Assembly (NCBI RefSeq): GCF_907177275.1
Contig: NZ_CAJSLV010000045.1
Span: 62,001 to 126,000 of the forward strand
DNA: 64,000 nucleotides
From: Actinacidiphila cocklensis
Lineage (GTDB): Bacteria > Actinomycetota > Actinomycetes > Streptomycetales > Streptomycetaceae
Direction: 5' to 3'
Shown: in pieces, positions 49,244 to 57,487 of the stretch
Position numbering within the stretch: the stretch's first letter is position 1
Layout: every line of letters begins with the position of its first letter
The notes under the pieces: model-generated
What the model was told of the DNA's origin: nothing
Seen by the model: the letters and a program-made list of their open reading frames with translations, nothing else
Database searches by the model: none
Position numbers and translations under genes: made by a program

Positions 49244-50074
49244 TTACTCCAGTGTGGTCAACGCATCGCCGATGCGCAGGGTTCCGGAGTGCTCGGGTAT
49301 CAGATTCTGGCCGAAGAGCACCTTCGAACCGACCCTGCGGTGCCGGGCCAGCGTGCGCAGCGGCTCCTTGCCGCGGGCGCCGCTGCCCTGGTCGGTGGTG
49401 GTGACCACGCAGCGACCGCAGGGCTTGGGCACCCGGAAGGCGACCTCGCCGATCCGCACCCGCCGCCAGCCGTCCTCGGCCCAGGGAGCGGTGCCGTCGA
49501 TCACCACGTTCGGCCGGAAGCGGTTCATCGGCAGCGGCCCCTCCTCGGCCCGGTCGCCCGCGGCGATCAGCGCGTTGAGCGCGTCGAGTGAGGCGGTCGT
49601 GGTGACCAGCAGCGGATAGCCGTCGGCGAGGCTGACGGTCTCCCCGGGCCGCGCGTACCGCGGGTCGATCGGCCGCCGTACCGCCGGGTCGTCCAGGTGC
49701 ACCAGGCGTACCGGTGTGCCGAGGAAGCCGGAGAACCACGCGTCGGCCTCGTCGCCCGCCGGGAGCACGTCGATCTTGCCCGCGAAGAGCCGCACCGTCC
49801 GCAGCGGCCCCGCGGTGGGCGGCACGACGGTGAGCGGCGGCAGTCCGGGCGCGGCCAGCCGCAGGCCGCCACCCCCCACGGGCAGTGCGGCGAGCAGCGT
49901 CAGACGCGGGTGTTCCCGCTGGGTCAGCGCGGAGTCGCTACCGGCGTCGACCAGCATCCAGCGGCGGTCCCCCGCGAGCCCCCACGGCTCCACGACCGCC
50001 TCCTGCATGCCGACAGCGCGCAGCGACTTGACGGGGTAGATGTGCAGCGCGCTGAGGCGGGGTGTGGTCACCAC
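49244..50074 (-). CDS. MOSC domain protein with N-terminal beta-barrel (YcbX-like)
   Basis: 276 residues: MOSC N-terminal domain (LSALHIYPVKSLRAVGMQEAVVEPWGLAGDRRWMLVD in pieces, residues about 8-45) and MOSC domain with the conserved Cys in KPCGRCVVTTTDQGSG and NLIPEHSGTLRIGD at the end. Such proteins bind molybdenum cofactor or act as mitochondrial-amidoxime-reducing-component-like reductases that detoxify N-hydroxylated compounds. No ferredoxin domain is attached. GTG 50074 is used; GTG 50071 directly follows it and is in frame. Confidence 0.92.
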   Translation of the reverse strand: MVTTPRLSALHIYPVKSLRAVGMQEAVVEPWGLAGDRRWMLVDAGSDSALTQREHPRLTLLAALPVGGGGLRLAAPGLPPLTVVPPTAGPLRTVRLFAGKIDVLPAGDEADAWFSGFLGTPVRLVHLDDPAVRRPIDPRYARPGETVSLADGYPLLVTTTASLDALNALIAAGDRAEEGPLPMNRFRPNVVIDGTAPWAEDGWRRVRIGEVAFRVPKPCGRCVVTTTDQGSGARGKEPLRTLARHRRVGSKVLFGQNLIPEHSGTLRIGDALTTLE

Positions 50075-50101
50075 ACCATCCTGCCAGCCCGCCGGTGATG
50101 A

Positions 50102-50665
50102 TCAGCCCTGGTAGTAGCCTCCGCCGCCCTGGCCGAGGTTGCGCCGCGGGTACTGCTCCTCGGGGTGCCCGCCGGGCGCCTGCCGCGGCGGTACGGGGCG
50201 CGGCGGCACCGGCCGGGCCGCCTCGTAGCCGCTGGGCGAGGGCTGCTGCGGCATCCCCTGGTAGCCGTTCCCGTTCCCGTTGGGGTTCTGGTTCTGGTAG
50301 CCGTTGGCGGCGTAGCCGCGCTGCGGCGCCTGCTGCGGGATGTAGGCCGCGGGCGGCTGCTGGTAGCCCGCGCCCGGGTAGCCGCCGGGCGGCGCGGGCT
50401 GCGGCTGCTGGTACGACGGCGAGGACGGTCCCGACGGAAGCGCGGGCAGCGCCGCGGGCAGCGCCGGGAGGTTGCTTCCGCCGCTGTACCCGCCCGCCAG
50501 TCCCGTGTCGTAGCCGGAGTACGGCGACGGTACGCGGATCGGGGCGATCTGCGGGGTGCCGCGCTCTGCCACGAGGCTGTCGTAGATCGGGGTGTCGGGG
50601 AAGGACGAGGACGAAGGGTAGTAGCTGCCGTAGCCGCCACCGTACGAACCGCGGGGGGTGGTCAT
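50102..50665 (-). CDS. DUF6643 family Gly/Pro/Tyr/Gln-rich protein
   Basis: 187 residues. The first 50 (MTTPRGSYGGGYGSYYPSSS, then FPDTPIYDSLVAERGTPQIAPIRVP) are the conserved DUF6643 start; the rest is low-complexity, rich in Pro, Gly, Tyr, Gln and Asn (for example GYQNQNPNGNGNGYQG), and predicted to be disordered. No membrane segment. A TAACTT element 7 nt before the ATG at 50665 suggests a leaderless start; an upstream in-frame start is not needed. Tyr/Gly/Gln-rich disordered sequences can drive condensate formation, but that is only a suggestion here. Confidence 0.85.
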   Translation of the reverse strand: MTTPRGSYGGGYGSYYPSSSSFPDTPIYDSLVAERGTPQIAPIRVPSPYSGYDTGLAGGYSGGSNLPALPAALPALPSGPSSPSYQQPQPAPPGGYPGAGYQQPPAAYIPQQAPQRGYAANGYQNQNPNGNGNGYQGMPQQPSPSGYEAARPVPPRPVPPRQAPGGHPEEQYPRRNLGQGGGGYYQG

Positions 50666-50860
50666 GAGCCATAAGTTAAGCCCACGATGTGGTCGTTGGG
50701 GAGACCGATTAGAGGGTTGTTTGATGGGCGGGGAGTGGCACCAAGTCCCCAATATGAGCGAATCACCGGAAACCGGTCAGCACGTCATGGTGTGATCAGG
50801 TAAAAGGCGTGCGTCCAGGGGGTTACCGGGGACCCGTGACGCACCGGCGGAGGGGGCGGC

Positions 50861-51898
50861 ATGCTGCTGCGCAAGGGGGAGAGTGTCCGGTTGCCGACCG
50901 CCGAAGTCCGGTTGGAGTTCGGACGGGGGACCGGTCCCGGCATTCCGCGGGCCGACATGTGCGCGCTGCTGCTCGCCGGCGGGGCGCCCCGCGGCGCCGG
51001 CGACCTGGTCGACGCGGACGTGCCCGGGCACGTGTCGGGGGCGGTCACCCACGCGCGGGCGGCCGGGGAGGACGACGCGGTCCTCGACACCCTCGTCCTC
51101 GATCTCGCGTCACTCGAAAGAGCGGTCACCGCGGTACTCGTGGTGATACGTGCCGAGGGCGGGCCGCTCGGCCGCATCCCGGGACTGCGGCTGCGCGCAC
51201 TGGTCGACGGGGCCGACCCGGTACGGCTCGACTGCGGAGGTGTCACCGGCGGGCGGATGCTGGTCGTCGGGGAGTGCTACCGCGACGCCGCGGGCGAGCG
51301 GTGGCGGCTGCGGGCCGTCGCCCATGCCGCGCCCCTCCTCCCGGCCAAGCCCCGCCCCGCGCCGGCCCCGCGCGTGGTGCTGCCCGCCGCCGGAACGTGC
51401 GCGGGACCCGGGCTGCTGCGCATCGCCTTCGGCGCGGAGGGCGACGGCGGGGACGGTGTCGACCTGTGCGCGCTCTTCGAACTGGCCGACGGGCGCAAGG
51501 GGGTGGTGCAGCCGCTCGGGGGTGCCGCCGGTGCGCTGCGGCTGCCGCCGTACGTCAGGCTCGACGGCGACCGGCTCACCGTCAACCTCGACCACGCGGA
51601 GCGCTTCCGGCGGGTCCTGGTCTTCCTCACGCTGCGTGGTGCCGGGCGCAGCTTCGCGGACGTCCGCGGCACGGTCACGGTGCGGCCCGACCACGGACCC
51701 GCGCAGGACTTCGGGCTCGATCCGCCCGGCGGGTTCGAGTCCACCGCCTGCGCGCTGCTGCTCCTGACCCGGGAGGGGGACGCCCTGCGCGTCCGGCGCG
51801 AGGCCCGCCACCTCGCCGTCCGGCGGGGCGTCAGCCCCCAGCGGACCGTCGACTACGCGTACGGCTGGGGCCTGGTGTGGACTCCGGCCACGTCCTGA
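50861..51898 (+). CDS. Double-TerD domain protein
   Basis: 345 residues with two TerD-like beta-sandwich domains: residues about 1-150 (LRKGESVRLPTAEVRLEFG, then AVTAVLVVIRAEGGPLGRIPGL) and about 165-340 (GVDLCALFELADGRKGVVQPLG, TVNLDHAERFRRVLVFLTL). TerD domains bind Ca2+ and form stress-linked complexes in tellurite resistance and differentiation. In the first domain the acidic Ca2+-binding loop is poorly conserved. GGAGGGGGC precedes the ATG. No other ter gene is adjacent, so it is an orphan member. Confidence 0.85.
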   Translation: MLLRKGESVRLPTAEVRLEFGRGTGPGIPRADMCALLLAGGAPRGAGDLVDADVPGHVSGAVTHARAAGEDDAVLDTLVLDLASLERAVTAVLVVIRAEGGPLGRIPGLRLRALVDGADPVRLDCGGVTGGRMLVVGECYRDAAGERWRLRAVAHAAPLLPAKPRPAPAPRVVLPAAGTCAGPGLLRIAFGAEGDGGDGVDLCALFELADGRKGVVQPLGGAAGALRLPPYVRLDGDRLTVNLDHAERFRRVLVFLTLRGAGRSFADVRGTVTVRPDHGPAQDFGLDPPGGFESTACALLLLTREGDALRVRREARHLAVRRGVSPQRTVDYAYGWGLVWTPATS

Positions 51899-51929
51899 CC
51901 CGCACCGGTCCGTGTGCGCCCGCACTGCC

Positions 51930-53123
51930 TCACTGCGGCGAACCCTCCGAGGGCTGCGTGGGGGTCGGGCGGGAGTAGGTGCGGCCCTTCCAGGCCGCGC
52001 CTCGGCCTCGGTAGTGCTGGACGGCGGAGTCGATGGTCATGAGCAGGTACAGCGCGGCGGTGTACGGGAGCGTGGGGGCGAGCCACCGCCGCTGGCCGTA
52101 GTAGCGCAGCATCGGCAGGTACGTGGCCGTCATGACCGCCCAGGCCGCCGCGCCCAGCGCGCACAGCGGCCACGCCCCGGCCGCGGCGCCGCCGATCGCC
52201 GCGGCCGGCGGGACGAGGTAGATCAGCGCGAGGCCGGCCACCGTCCCGCCCAGCAGGGCCGGGCTGTGCCGGAGCTGGGCGTAGGCGCTGCGCGAGACCA
52301 TCCGCCACAGCTCGCCCAGGTGCGGGTAGGGGCGGATGCTGTCGACGCGGTCGGCGAGGCCGAGCCAGATCCGGCCGCCCGAGCGCCGTACCGCGCGTGC
52401 GAGGGCCACGTCGTCGATGACGGACTGCCGGATGCTGTCCGGGACGCCGGCCGCGTCGACGGCCGACGCGCGGATGAGGACGCAGCCGCCGGCCGCCGCC
52501 GCGGTGCGACCCCGCCGGCGGTTGATCCAGCGGAAGGGGTAGAGCTGCGCGAAGAAGTAGACGAACGCCGGGACGATCAGCCGCTCCCACCCGGTCTCGA
52601 CCCGCAGCCTGGCCATCTGCGACACCATGTCGAGGTCCGCGCCGTCCGCCGCGGCGACCAGCGCGCGCAGGCTGTCGGGCCGGTGCGCGATGTCGGCGTC
52701 GGTGAGCAGCAGGTACTCCGCCCCGGTGCGCTCGCGCGCCAGCGCGATCCCGTGGCGTACGGCCCACAGCTTGCCGGTCCAGCCCGGCGGCGGCTCGCCG
52801 GGGGAGGAGACGGTCAGCGGCAGCCCGCCGCGGTCCGCCGCCAGTTCGCGGGCGGTGTCCCCGGTGCCGTCGGTGCTGCCGTCGTCGACCAGGAAGACCT
52901 CGGCCCGGCCCGGGTACTCCTGCGCCAGCAGCGAGGGCAGGCTCAGCCCGAGCACCGCGGCCTCGTCGCGCGCGGGCACCACGACGGCGACCGCGGGCCA
53001 CTCGGAGGGCTCGGCCGGGTGCCGGGGCAGCCGTACGTCCGTGCGCCAGAAGAAGCCCTGCCCCAGCAGCAGCCACATCCACACCAGCAGGGACAGCCCC
53101 GCGATCACCGTCATCACCGTCAC
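51930..53123 (-). CDS. Family 2 glycosyltransferase, HpnB-like
   Basis: 397 residues: N-terminal TM (about 5-22), GT-A catalytic domain with FLVDDGSTDGTGD (DxD-like acid), LLLTDADIAHRPDSL, DMVSQMARLRVETGWERL, VIDDVALARAVRRSGGRIWLG in parts, then two or three C-terminal TM helices. This layout fits the hopene-associated glycosyltransferase HpnB family. No hopanoid genes lie in the window, so the acceptor is uncertain. GTG 53123 or ATG 53114 are both plausible starts; neither has a strong Shine-Dalgarno. Confidence 0.88.
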   Translation of the reverse strand: MTVMTVIAGLSLLVWMWLLLGQGFFWRTDVRLPRHPAEPSEWPAVAVVVPARDEAAVLGLSLPSLLAQEYPGRAEVFLVDDGSTDGTGDTARELAADRGGLPLTVSSPGEPPPGWTGKLWAVRHGIALARERTGAEYLLLTDADIAHRPDSLRALVAAADGADLDMVSQMARLRVETGWERLIVPAFVYFFAQLYPFRWINRRRGRTAAAAGGCVLIRASAVDAAGVPDSIRQSVIDDVALARAVRRSGGRIWLGLADRVDSIRPYPHLGELWRMVSRSAYAQLRHSPALLGGTVAGLALIYLVPPAAAIGGAAAGAWPLCALGAAAWAVMTATYLPMLRYYGQRRWLAPTLPYTAALYLLMTIDSAVQHYRGRGAAWKGRTYSRPTPTQPSEGSPQ

Positions 53124-53179
53124 CCGCGGCAGTCTGCCGCACTCCGGGTGCCGGGCGGCGGCACGGTCGCAGCGCCGCA

Positions 53180-53185
53180 TAGGGT
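53180..53185 (+). promoter_or_regulatory. -10 element of the racemase-family gene (leaderless type)
   Basis: TAGGGT ends 6 nt before GTG 53192. No Shine-Dalgarno. Confidence 0.5.
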
Positions 53186-53191
53186 GAGGGC

Positions 53192-53971
53192 GTGAAGATC
53201 GCACTTGTGGACTCCGGTATCGGGCTGCTGGCCGCCGCCGCGGCCGTACGGCGGATGCGCCCGGACGCCGACCTCGTGCTGTCGTGCGACCCCGAGGGCA
53301 TGCCCTGGGGGCCAAGGACCGCGCAGGACGTCAGCGACCGCGCTCTGCAGTGCGCGCTGGCGGCGGCCGAACACCGCCCCGACGCGCTGATCGTGGCCTG
53401 CAACACCGCGTCGGTGCACGCGCTGGCGGCGGTACGGGCCGCGCTGGAACCGGCGCTGCCGGTGATCGGCACGGTGCCCGCGATCAAGCCCGCAGCGGCG
53501 GGCGGCGGTGCGGTCGCCATCTGGGCGACGCCCGCCACCACGGGCAGCGCCTACCAGCGCGCGCTGATCGCCGAGTTCGGCGGCGGCGCGGAGGTCACCG
53601 AGGTGCCGTGCCCCGGGCTCGCGGACGCCGTGGACGCCGGCGACACCGCAGCGGTGGCCGCCGCGGTCGCCGCGGCGGCCGGGCTGACCCCGGTGGGCGT
53701 ACGCGCGGTCGTGCTCGGCTGCACGCACTACGAACTGGTCACCGACCGGATCGCGGCGGCCGTGCCGGGGGCGCTGATGTTCGGCTCCGCCGACGCCGTC
53801 GCCGCGCAGGCGCTGCGCAGGATCGGCCAGGCGGCGGAGCCGGCGGCCGCCGCCGGCGGTGCCCTGGGCGGGCTCGAGGTGCTGCTCAACGGCCGCAGCG
53901 CCGCCCTGCCCGCCGTCGCTGCGGCCTACCTGGAGGGCGCGGCGCTGGCCGTGACACCCGCCACGGCCTGA
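53192..53971 (+). CDS. Aspartate/glutamate racemase family protein (MurI-like)
   Basis: 259 residues. The two-Cys active site of cofactor-independent racemases is present: ALVDSGIGLL at the N-terminus, first Cys in IVACNTASVHAL, second Cys in VVLGCTHYELV. The length fits MurI (glutamate racemase), but DSGIGLL replaces the usual DSGVGGL and the C-terminal half has drifted, so a paralogue with another substrate is possible. The predicted mRNA is leaderless. Divergent from the glycosyltransferase. Confidence 0.85.
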   Translation: MKIALVDSGIGLLAAAAAVRRMRPDADLVLSCDPEGMPWGPRTAQDVSDRALQCALAAAEHRPDALIVACNTASVHALAAVRAALEPALPVIGTVPAIKPAAAGGGAVAIWATPATTGSAYQRALIAEFGGGAEVTEVPCPGLADAVDAGDTAAVAAAVAAAAGLTPVGVRAVVLGCTHYELVTDRIAAAVPGALMFGSADAVAAQALRRIGQAAEPAAAAGGALGGLEVLLNGRSAALPAVAAAYLEGAALAVTPATA

Positions 53972-54004
53972 CGTCACAGGGCTGCCCGATGCGTGCCGAA
54001 TGAG

Positions 54005-54010
54005 TACGCT
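54005..54010 (+). promoter_or_regulatory. -10 element of the 54.0-kb membrane protein gene (leaderless type)
   Basis: TACGCT ends 6 nt before ATG 54017; no Shine-Dalgarno. Confidence 0.45.
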
Positions 54011-54016
54011 TCGAGC

Positions 54017-54559
54017 ATGACGCACGCTCCCCGACCGGAGTCCGTCGCGCCCCAGGTGTGGACGGGCCGCGCCAGCAACCGCATGCAGTGGGTCCTGGCC
54101 TGCGCGGGCGCGGCCTGCCTCGCGCTGGGCATCGAGCTGGCCGTTGACCAGCCCGCGACCACGGATCCCGTACCGCTGGTGATGTCGGTGGTGGGGTGCC
54201 TCGCGGTCGGGCTGCTGATCATCTTCGGCACGGTCGCCTTCACACATGTCAAGGTCCAGGTCGACCGGGACTGCGTCGAGGTCCGCTGCGGCCACATCGG
54301 GGTGCCGCGCCGGCGTATTCCGCTCGCCGACGTCAGCGGTGCCAGGCTGGTGCCGCTGATCAGCCCGCGCAGCTGGGGCGGCTGGGGCTACCGCTGGCGC
54401 CCGGAGAAGGGCACGGGCGTCATCGTGCGCCGCGGCCCCGGCATCATCATCGACCTCGGAGCCGGGCACCGGTTCACCGTCACGGTGGACGACCCCGAAG
54501 GGGCGGTGCAGGCGATCGGCGAGTGGTTGCACCTGCGGTCCAGGACACTGCCGCTGTGA
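54017..54559 (+). CDS. Hypothetical two-TM membrane protein with PH-like cytoplasmic domain
   Basis: 180 residues: N-terminal cytoplasmic segment, two membrane helices (about 30-50 and 60-80), and a beta-rich C-terminal domain (VKVQVDRDCVEVRCGHIGVPRRRIPLADVSGARLV in parts, then GWGYRWRPEKGTGVIVRRGPGIIIDLG) of bacterial PH-domain-like pattern. I do not recognise a family name. The pattern of strands followed by a final helix (PEGAVQAIGEWLHLR) is common in small membrane-associated proteins of unknown role. The start rests on a -10 directly upstream. Confidence 0.72.
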   Translation: MTHAPRPESVAPQVWTGRASNRMQWVLACAGAACLALGIELAVDQPATTDPVPLVMSVVGCLAVGLLIIFGTVAFTHVKVQVDRDCVEVRCGHIGVPRRRIPLADVSGARLVPLISPRSWGGWGYRWRPEKGTGVIVRRGPGIIIDLGAGHRFTVTVDDPEGAVQAIGEWLHLRSRTLPL

Positions 54560-54598
54560 CAGGCGGAGCCGTACGCCGCTGAGCGGCGCCCCCGGCGC

Positions 54599-55678
54599 TC
54601 AGCCGGGCGGCGGGAACGGGCGGGCCGTGGCGATGCCGGACAGGAAACCGGCGCCGGCTGTCACCACGGCGTAGCTCAGCACGTGGTCCACGGTGGCGAG
54701 CATGGCCAGGCCGGTGAGGGACGCGGCGGCGGTCAGGACCACCGGGGTCGGGCGCGGGGAGCGCCACAGGGCGGTGAGCAGCCAGGCGAAGGCGGCGGCC
54801 AGCAGCACGGCGCCCGGGACACCCTGCTCGGCGGCGAGCTGGAGCGGGGCGGACTGCGGGGACTCCGCGCTCGGGGCGAGGTCAGGCCCGGCCGTCGCGG
54901 CGGCCTCGTCGGCGAAGCGCTCCGGGCCGACGCCCCGCAGCGGGTGCTGCTCGGCGAGGTCGACCGCCTGGTGCCACAGCTCCACCCGGGGCTGGGTGAG
55001 CTGGCCGGTGAGGGACTCCGACAGGCCGGACGGCAGCGCGTCCACCGCCACCGCGCAACTGCCGCCGACCACGAGTGCCGCGGCCAGTGCGAAGCCGGTC
55101 AGCCCCAGCAGGCGGCGCCGCATCCGGGCCGCGGCCAGCGAGCACAGGACGATCGCGACGCCCGCCGCGAAGCCGGCCGCGGAGCCGAGCGCGAGTGCCG
55201 CCACCGCCGCGCCGGCGCCCACGCAGGCCAGCGCGGCCCGCCGGGCTCTGCCCCGGGCGGCCCAGGCGGCGCAGCAGGCCGCGCCGACGGCCAGCACCAG
55301 CAGCGCGGCGTCGGCGTTCGGATAGCCCAGCGGCGGCGCGTCGGGGTGGGCCGACAGCCGGGTCGGCGGGATGAGCACCAGGGCCAGGACGGCGGCGGCC
55401 GCGGCGGCCGGCGCCAGCACCGGCAGCAGCGCGCCCAGGATGCGGCCGAGCGCGTAGCCCGCGGTGACGGCGAGCAGCGCGAGCAGCGTGCCCTCGGGGC
55501 GGGCCGGCCGTCCGGCGGCGGCGATCAGCGCCCAGACGGCACAGCAGACCAGCACCACGATGCCGACCGCGTCGACGGCCCCGCCGCTGTCCCGCCGTGC
55601 GGCGTCCTTGTCCCGCGGCGGGCCGTCGCTGCGGCCCGCGTGAGTGGCGCCCGGCGTGTCGCCGGCCGTCGTGTCCAT
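54599..55678 (-). CDS. O-antigen ligase/polymerase-like membrane protein
   Basis: 359 residues with about eight to ten membrane helices. The Wzy_C/WaaL-like loop is visible near residue 240-260: RVELWHQAVDLAEQHPLRGVGPERF, a signature of O-antigen ligases and polymerases, which join polysaccharide repeat units outside the membrane. The protein is shorter than typical WaaL (about 400). Only this gene of a polysaccharide pathway is visible, and the neighbours do not support a cluster. ATG 55678 is used; an in-frame GTG at 55702 has no Shine-Dalgarno. Confidence 0.82.
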   Translation of the reverse strand: MDTTAGDTPGATHAGRSDGPPRDKDAARRDSGGAVDAVGIVVLVCCAVWALIAAAGRPARPEGTLLALLAVTAGYALGRILGALLPVLAPAAAAAAVLALVLIPPTRLSAHPDAPPLGYPNADAALLVLAVGAACCAAWAARGRARRAALACVGAGAAVAALALGSAAGFAAGVAIVLCSLAAARMRRRLLGLTGFALAAALVVGGSCAVAVDALPSGLSESLTGQLTQPRVELWHQAVDLAEQHPLRGVGPERFADEAAATAGPDLAPSAESPQSAPLQLAAEQGVPGAVLLAAAFAWLLTALWRSPRPTPVVLTAAASLTGLAMLATVDHVLSYAVVTAGAGFLSGIATARPFPPPG

Positions 55679-55869
55679 GCCCCCGTTACCCCCTGACGCC
55701 ACGCGGCTGCGACGGGTCCCGTCACACCCGCGTTCCCCGCGTGGGCGTTACCTGTCGGGCCACCGTAACGGCTGATCGCGCCGCTGTGGACAGTTGTGCG
55801 GGCACTTGTGCGGCAACGATGTCGTCGGTGGGAAACCTGGTGCGGATGTGGCGTTCACCTGGTGTCTCG

Positions 55870-55875
55870 TAGGCT
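55870..55875 (+). promoter_or_regulatory. -10 element of the NUDIX gene (leaderless type)
   Basis: TAGGCT ends 6 nt before ATG 55882; no Shine-Dalgarno. Confidence 0.5.
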
Positions 55876-55881
55876 CTGGGC

Positions 55882-56391
55882 ATGGCGACTCCGCAATTCA
55901 TCCTGGACATCCGCGCCAAGGCGGGCGACACGCTGCTGTTCATGCCGGGGGTGGTGATGGTGGTGTTCGACGACCGCGGCCGGGTGCTGCTCAACCGCCG
56001 GGCCGACACCGGCAGGTGGGCGCTGATCAGCGGTATCCCCGACCCCGGCGAGCAGCCCGCCGAGGCGGCCGTGCGGGAGATCGACGAGGAGACCGGCGTC
56101 GCGGCGATCGTGGAGCGGGTGCTGAGCGTCTTCACCAACGAGCCCGTGGTCTACGGCAACGGCGACCGAGCGCAGTACGTCGACATCGTGCTGCGCTGCC
56201 GCGCGGTCGGCGGCGAGGCCCGGGTCAACGACGACGAGTCGCTCGACGTGCGCTGGTTCGCGCCGGACGAGCTGCCGCCGCTCGGCCCGATCGCCCGCGG
56301 CCGGATCGAGCTGGCGCTGCGCGACGACCCCACCTGGTTCGCCCCCGCCCCCGCCCCCGGGCTCGCCGACCGCGGCTACCGGGCGCCCTGA
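55882..56391 (+). CDS. NUDIX hydrolase
   Basis: 169 residues. N-terminal strand PGVVMVVFDDRGRVLLNRRAD, then an intact NUDIX box: GIPDPGEQPAEAAVREIDEETGV (residues about 51-73; G-x5-E-x7-REIDEETG), and VRWFAPDELPPLGPI at the end. It should hydrolyse a nucleoside diphosphate derivative such as an ADP-sugar or a damaged nucleotide; the specific substrate is unknown. Leaderless start. Downstream in the same direction is a transporter remnant. Confidence 0.92.
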   Translation: MATPQFILDIRAKAGDTLLFMPGVVMVVFDDRGRVLLNRRADTGRWALISGIPDPGEQPAEAAVREIDEETGVAAIVERVLSVFTNEPVVYGNGDRAQYVDIVLRCRAVGGEARVNDDESLDVRWFAPDELPPLGPIARGRIELALRDDPTWFAPAPAPGLADRGYRAP

Positions 56392-56409
56392 CCCGGCGCG
56401 GGGCCGGGC

Positions 56410-56726
56410 CGACGGCCCCGCCCCGCATCCAGGACGCCGCGGGCGCGGTCTTCGGCCACGGCTTCGTCGACGCCATGGGGCCGACGCTGCTGGTCTCGGT
56501 GGGGGTGCTCGCGCTGGGCGTGGCCGGCTGCCTGTTCGTCAGGAGGCTCGACGGCGCGCCGGCCGACCCGCACGGGCTGCCGATGACCGACGAGGAGATC
56601 GCGGCGGCCGACGCCGCGGGCGCGGGCGGTGGTGCCGGCGCGGTCGCCGGCCGACCGCGGAACGGGTCGTACGCACGTTCGTCAAATACCGTCTGGCCAG
56701 CGGACTTTGTCAGTGCCTGGCAGTAA
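56410..56726 (+). pseudogene. Truncated 3' remnant of an MFS transporter
   Basis: Reading frame 56424-56726 encodes the end of a DHA2-type transporter: RIQDAAGAVFGHGFVDAMG, then the last membrane helix TLLVSVGVLALGVAGCLFV, and a charged tail FVRRLDGAPADPHGLPMTDEE. No helices 1-13 precede it; the NUDIX gene ends at 56391 instead. ATG 56475 could start an 83-residue ORF, but the sequence is clearly the end of a longer protein. Probably left by a deletion or rearrangement. Confidence 0.7.
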
Positions 56727-56773
56727 AATGGACAGTGTTCGTCAGGGTCGGCCGACGCCGCAGGAGGATGCCG

Positions 56774-57037
56774 ATGGCTGTTGCCGTACTGTCCGCGCCG
56801 AAGTCCCCACTCCCCAGGAAGCCGTTGCCCGCAGGTCGTCCGCGCGCCTGGTACGTCGCGCACAACCGGCGGCTGAAGACCATGCGCCTGGTCATAGCCC
56901 TGCTCGACGCCGGAATCTACGAGCCGGGCCAGGCCGGCAACCGGCGGATCCGCGACACCGCGGAGCGGATCGGCGTCCACGAGCCGTCCGACACCACCTG
57001 CCGCATGGTGCGCACCCTGCTGGTCTACGGGCGCTGA
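56774..57037 (+). CDS. Conserved small protein of unknown function
   Basis: 87 residues with AGGAGG (56762-56767) 6 nt before ATG 56774. A basic Pro-rich start (KSPLPRKPLPAGRPRAWY), then a helical core NRRLKTMRLVIALLDAGIYEP and IRDTAERIGVHEPSDTTCRMVRTLL. The core looks like an HTH-type helical pair (RLVIALLDAG...IRDTAERIGV), consistent with a small DNA-binding or protein-binding protein, but I cannot confirm it. It ends in a perfect hairpin shared with dhaM. Confidence 0.8.
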   Translation: MAVAVLSAPKSPLPRKPLPAGRPRAWYVAHNRRLKTMRLVIALLDAGIYEPGQAGNRRIRDTAERIGVHEPSDTTCRMVRTLLVYGR

Positions 57038-57048
57038 GCGGCCGGGCA

Positions 57049-57080
57049 CGCCGGTCCCCTCCCCGCGGAGGGGACCGGCG
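57049..57080. terminator. 14-bp perfect bidirectional hairpin
   Basis: Arms 57049-57062 and 57067-57080, loop CCGC, filling the gap between the small protein stop (57037) and dhaM stop (57083). Confidence 0.8.
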
Positions 57081-57082
57081 GG

Positions 57083-57487
57083 TCAGGTCTTGCGGTAGGT
57101 GTACGCGTCCGCCGCCGCCGCCGCGACCGCGTCCAGGTCGGCGCCGGTCGAGGCGGTGACCACCGCGGCGACCGCGCCCTCGAGGAAAGGCGCGTCCACC
57201 AGCCGTGCCCCCGAGGGCAGTTCGTCGTCGGCCAGCAGCGCCTTGACGGTGAGGACGGCGCTGCCCAGGTCCGCCAGCACCGCCACACCCGCGCCGCGGT
57301 CCACCGAACGGGCCGCCGCGGCGATCAGGTCGGAGCTGGTGCCGAGCCCGCCGTCCGGGCCGCCGCCCGCCGGGGCCACCGGCACGTCGCCGCCGCCCCC
57401 GGTCAGCCCCGCCGCGAGGTCCGCGACCGCGGTGGCCACCTGGGCGCTGTGCGAGACCAGCACCACACCGACCAGCGGGCCGCTCAT
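57083..57487 (-). CDS. dhaM: Dihydroxyacetone kinase phosphotransferase subunit DhaM
   Basis: 134 residues, an EIIA-Man-like fold. The phospho-accepting His13 is in VGVVLVSHSAQVA, and LADLGSAVLTVKALL follows in the usual position. Only the EIIA domain is present (no fused HPr or EI domains as in E. coli DhaM), as is common in Gram-positive bacteria. It receives phosphate from EI/HPr of the PTS and passes it to ADP bound in DhaL. Its ATG overlaps the dhaL stop by 4 bp. Confidence 0.93.
   Translation of the reverse strand: MSGPLVGVVLVSHSAQVATAVADLAAGLTGGGGDVPVAPAGGGPDGGLGTSSDLIAAAARSVDRGAGVAVLADLGSAVLTVKALLADDELPSGARLVDAPFLEGAVAAVVTASTGADLDAVAAAAADAYTYRKT

Noticed and set aside
56475..56726. 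Independent 83-residue membrane protein gene
   Set aside because: The sequence is the last helix and tail of a DHA2-type transporter, with matching sequence upstream of the ATG; best explained as a remnant.
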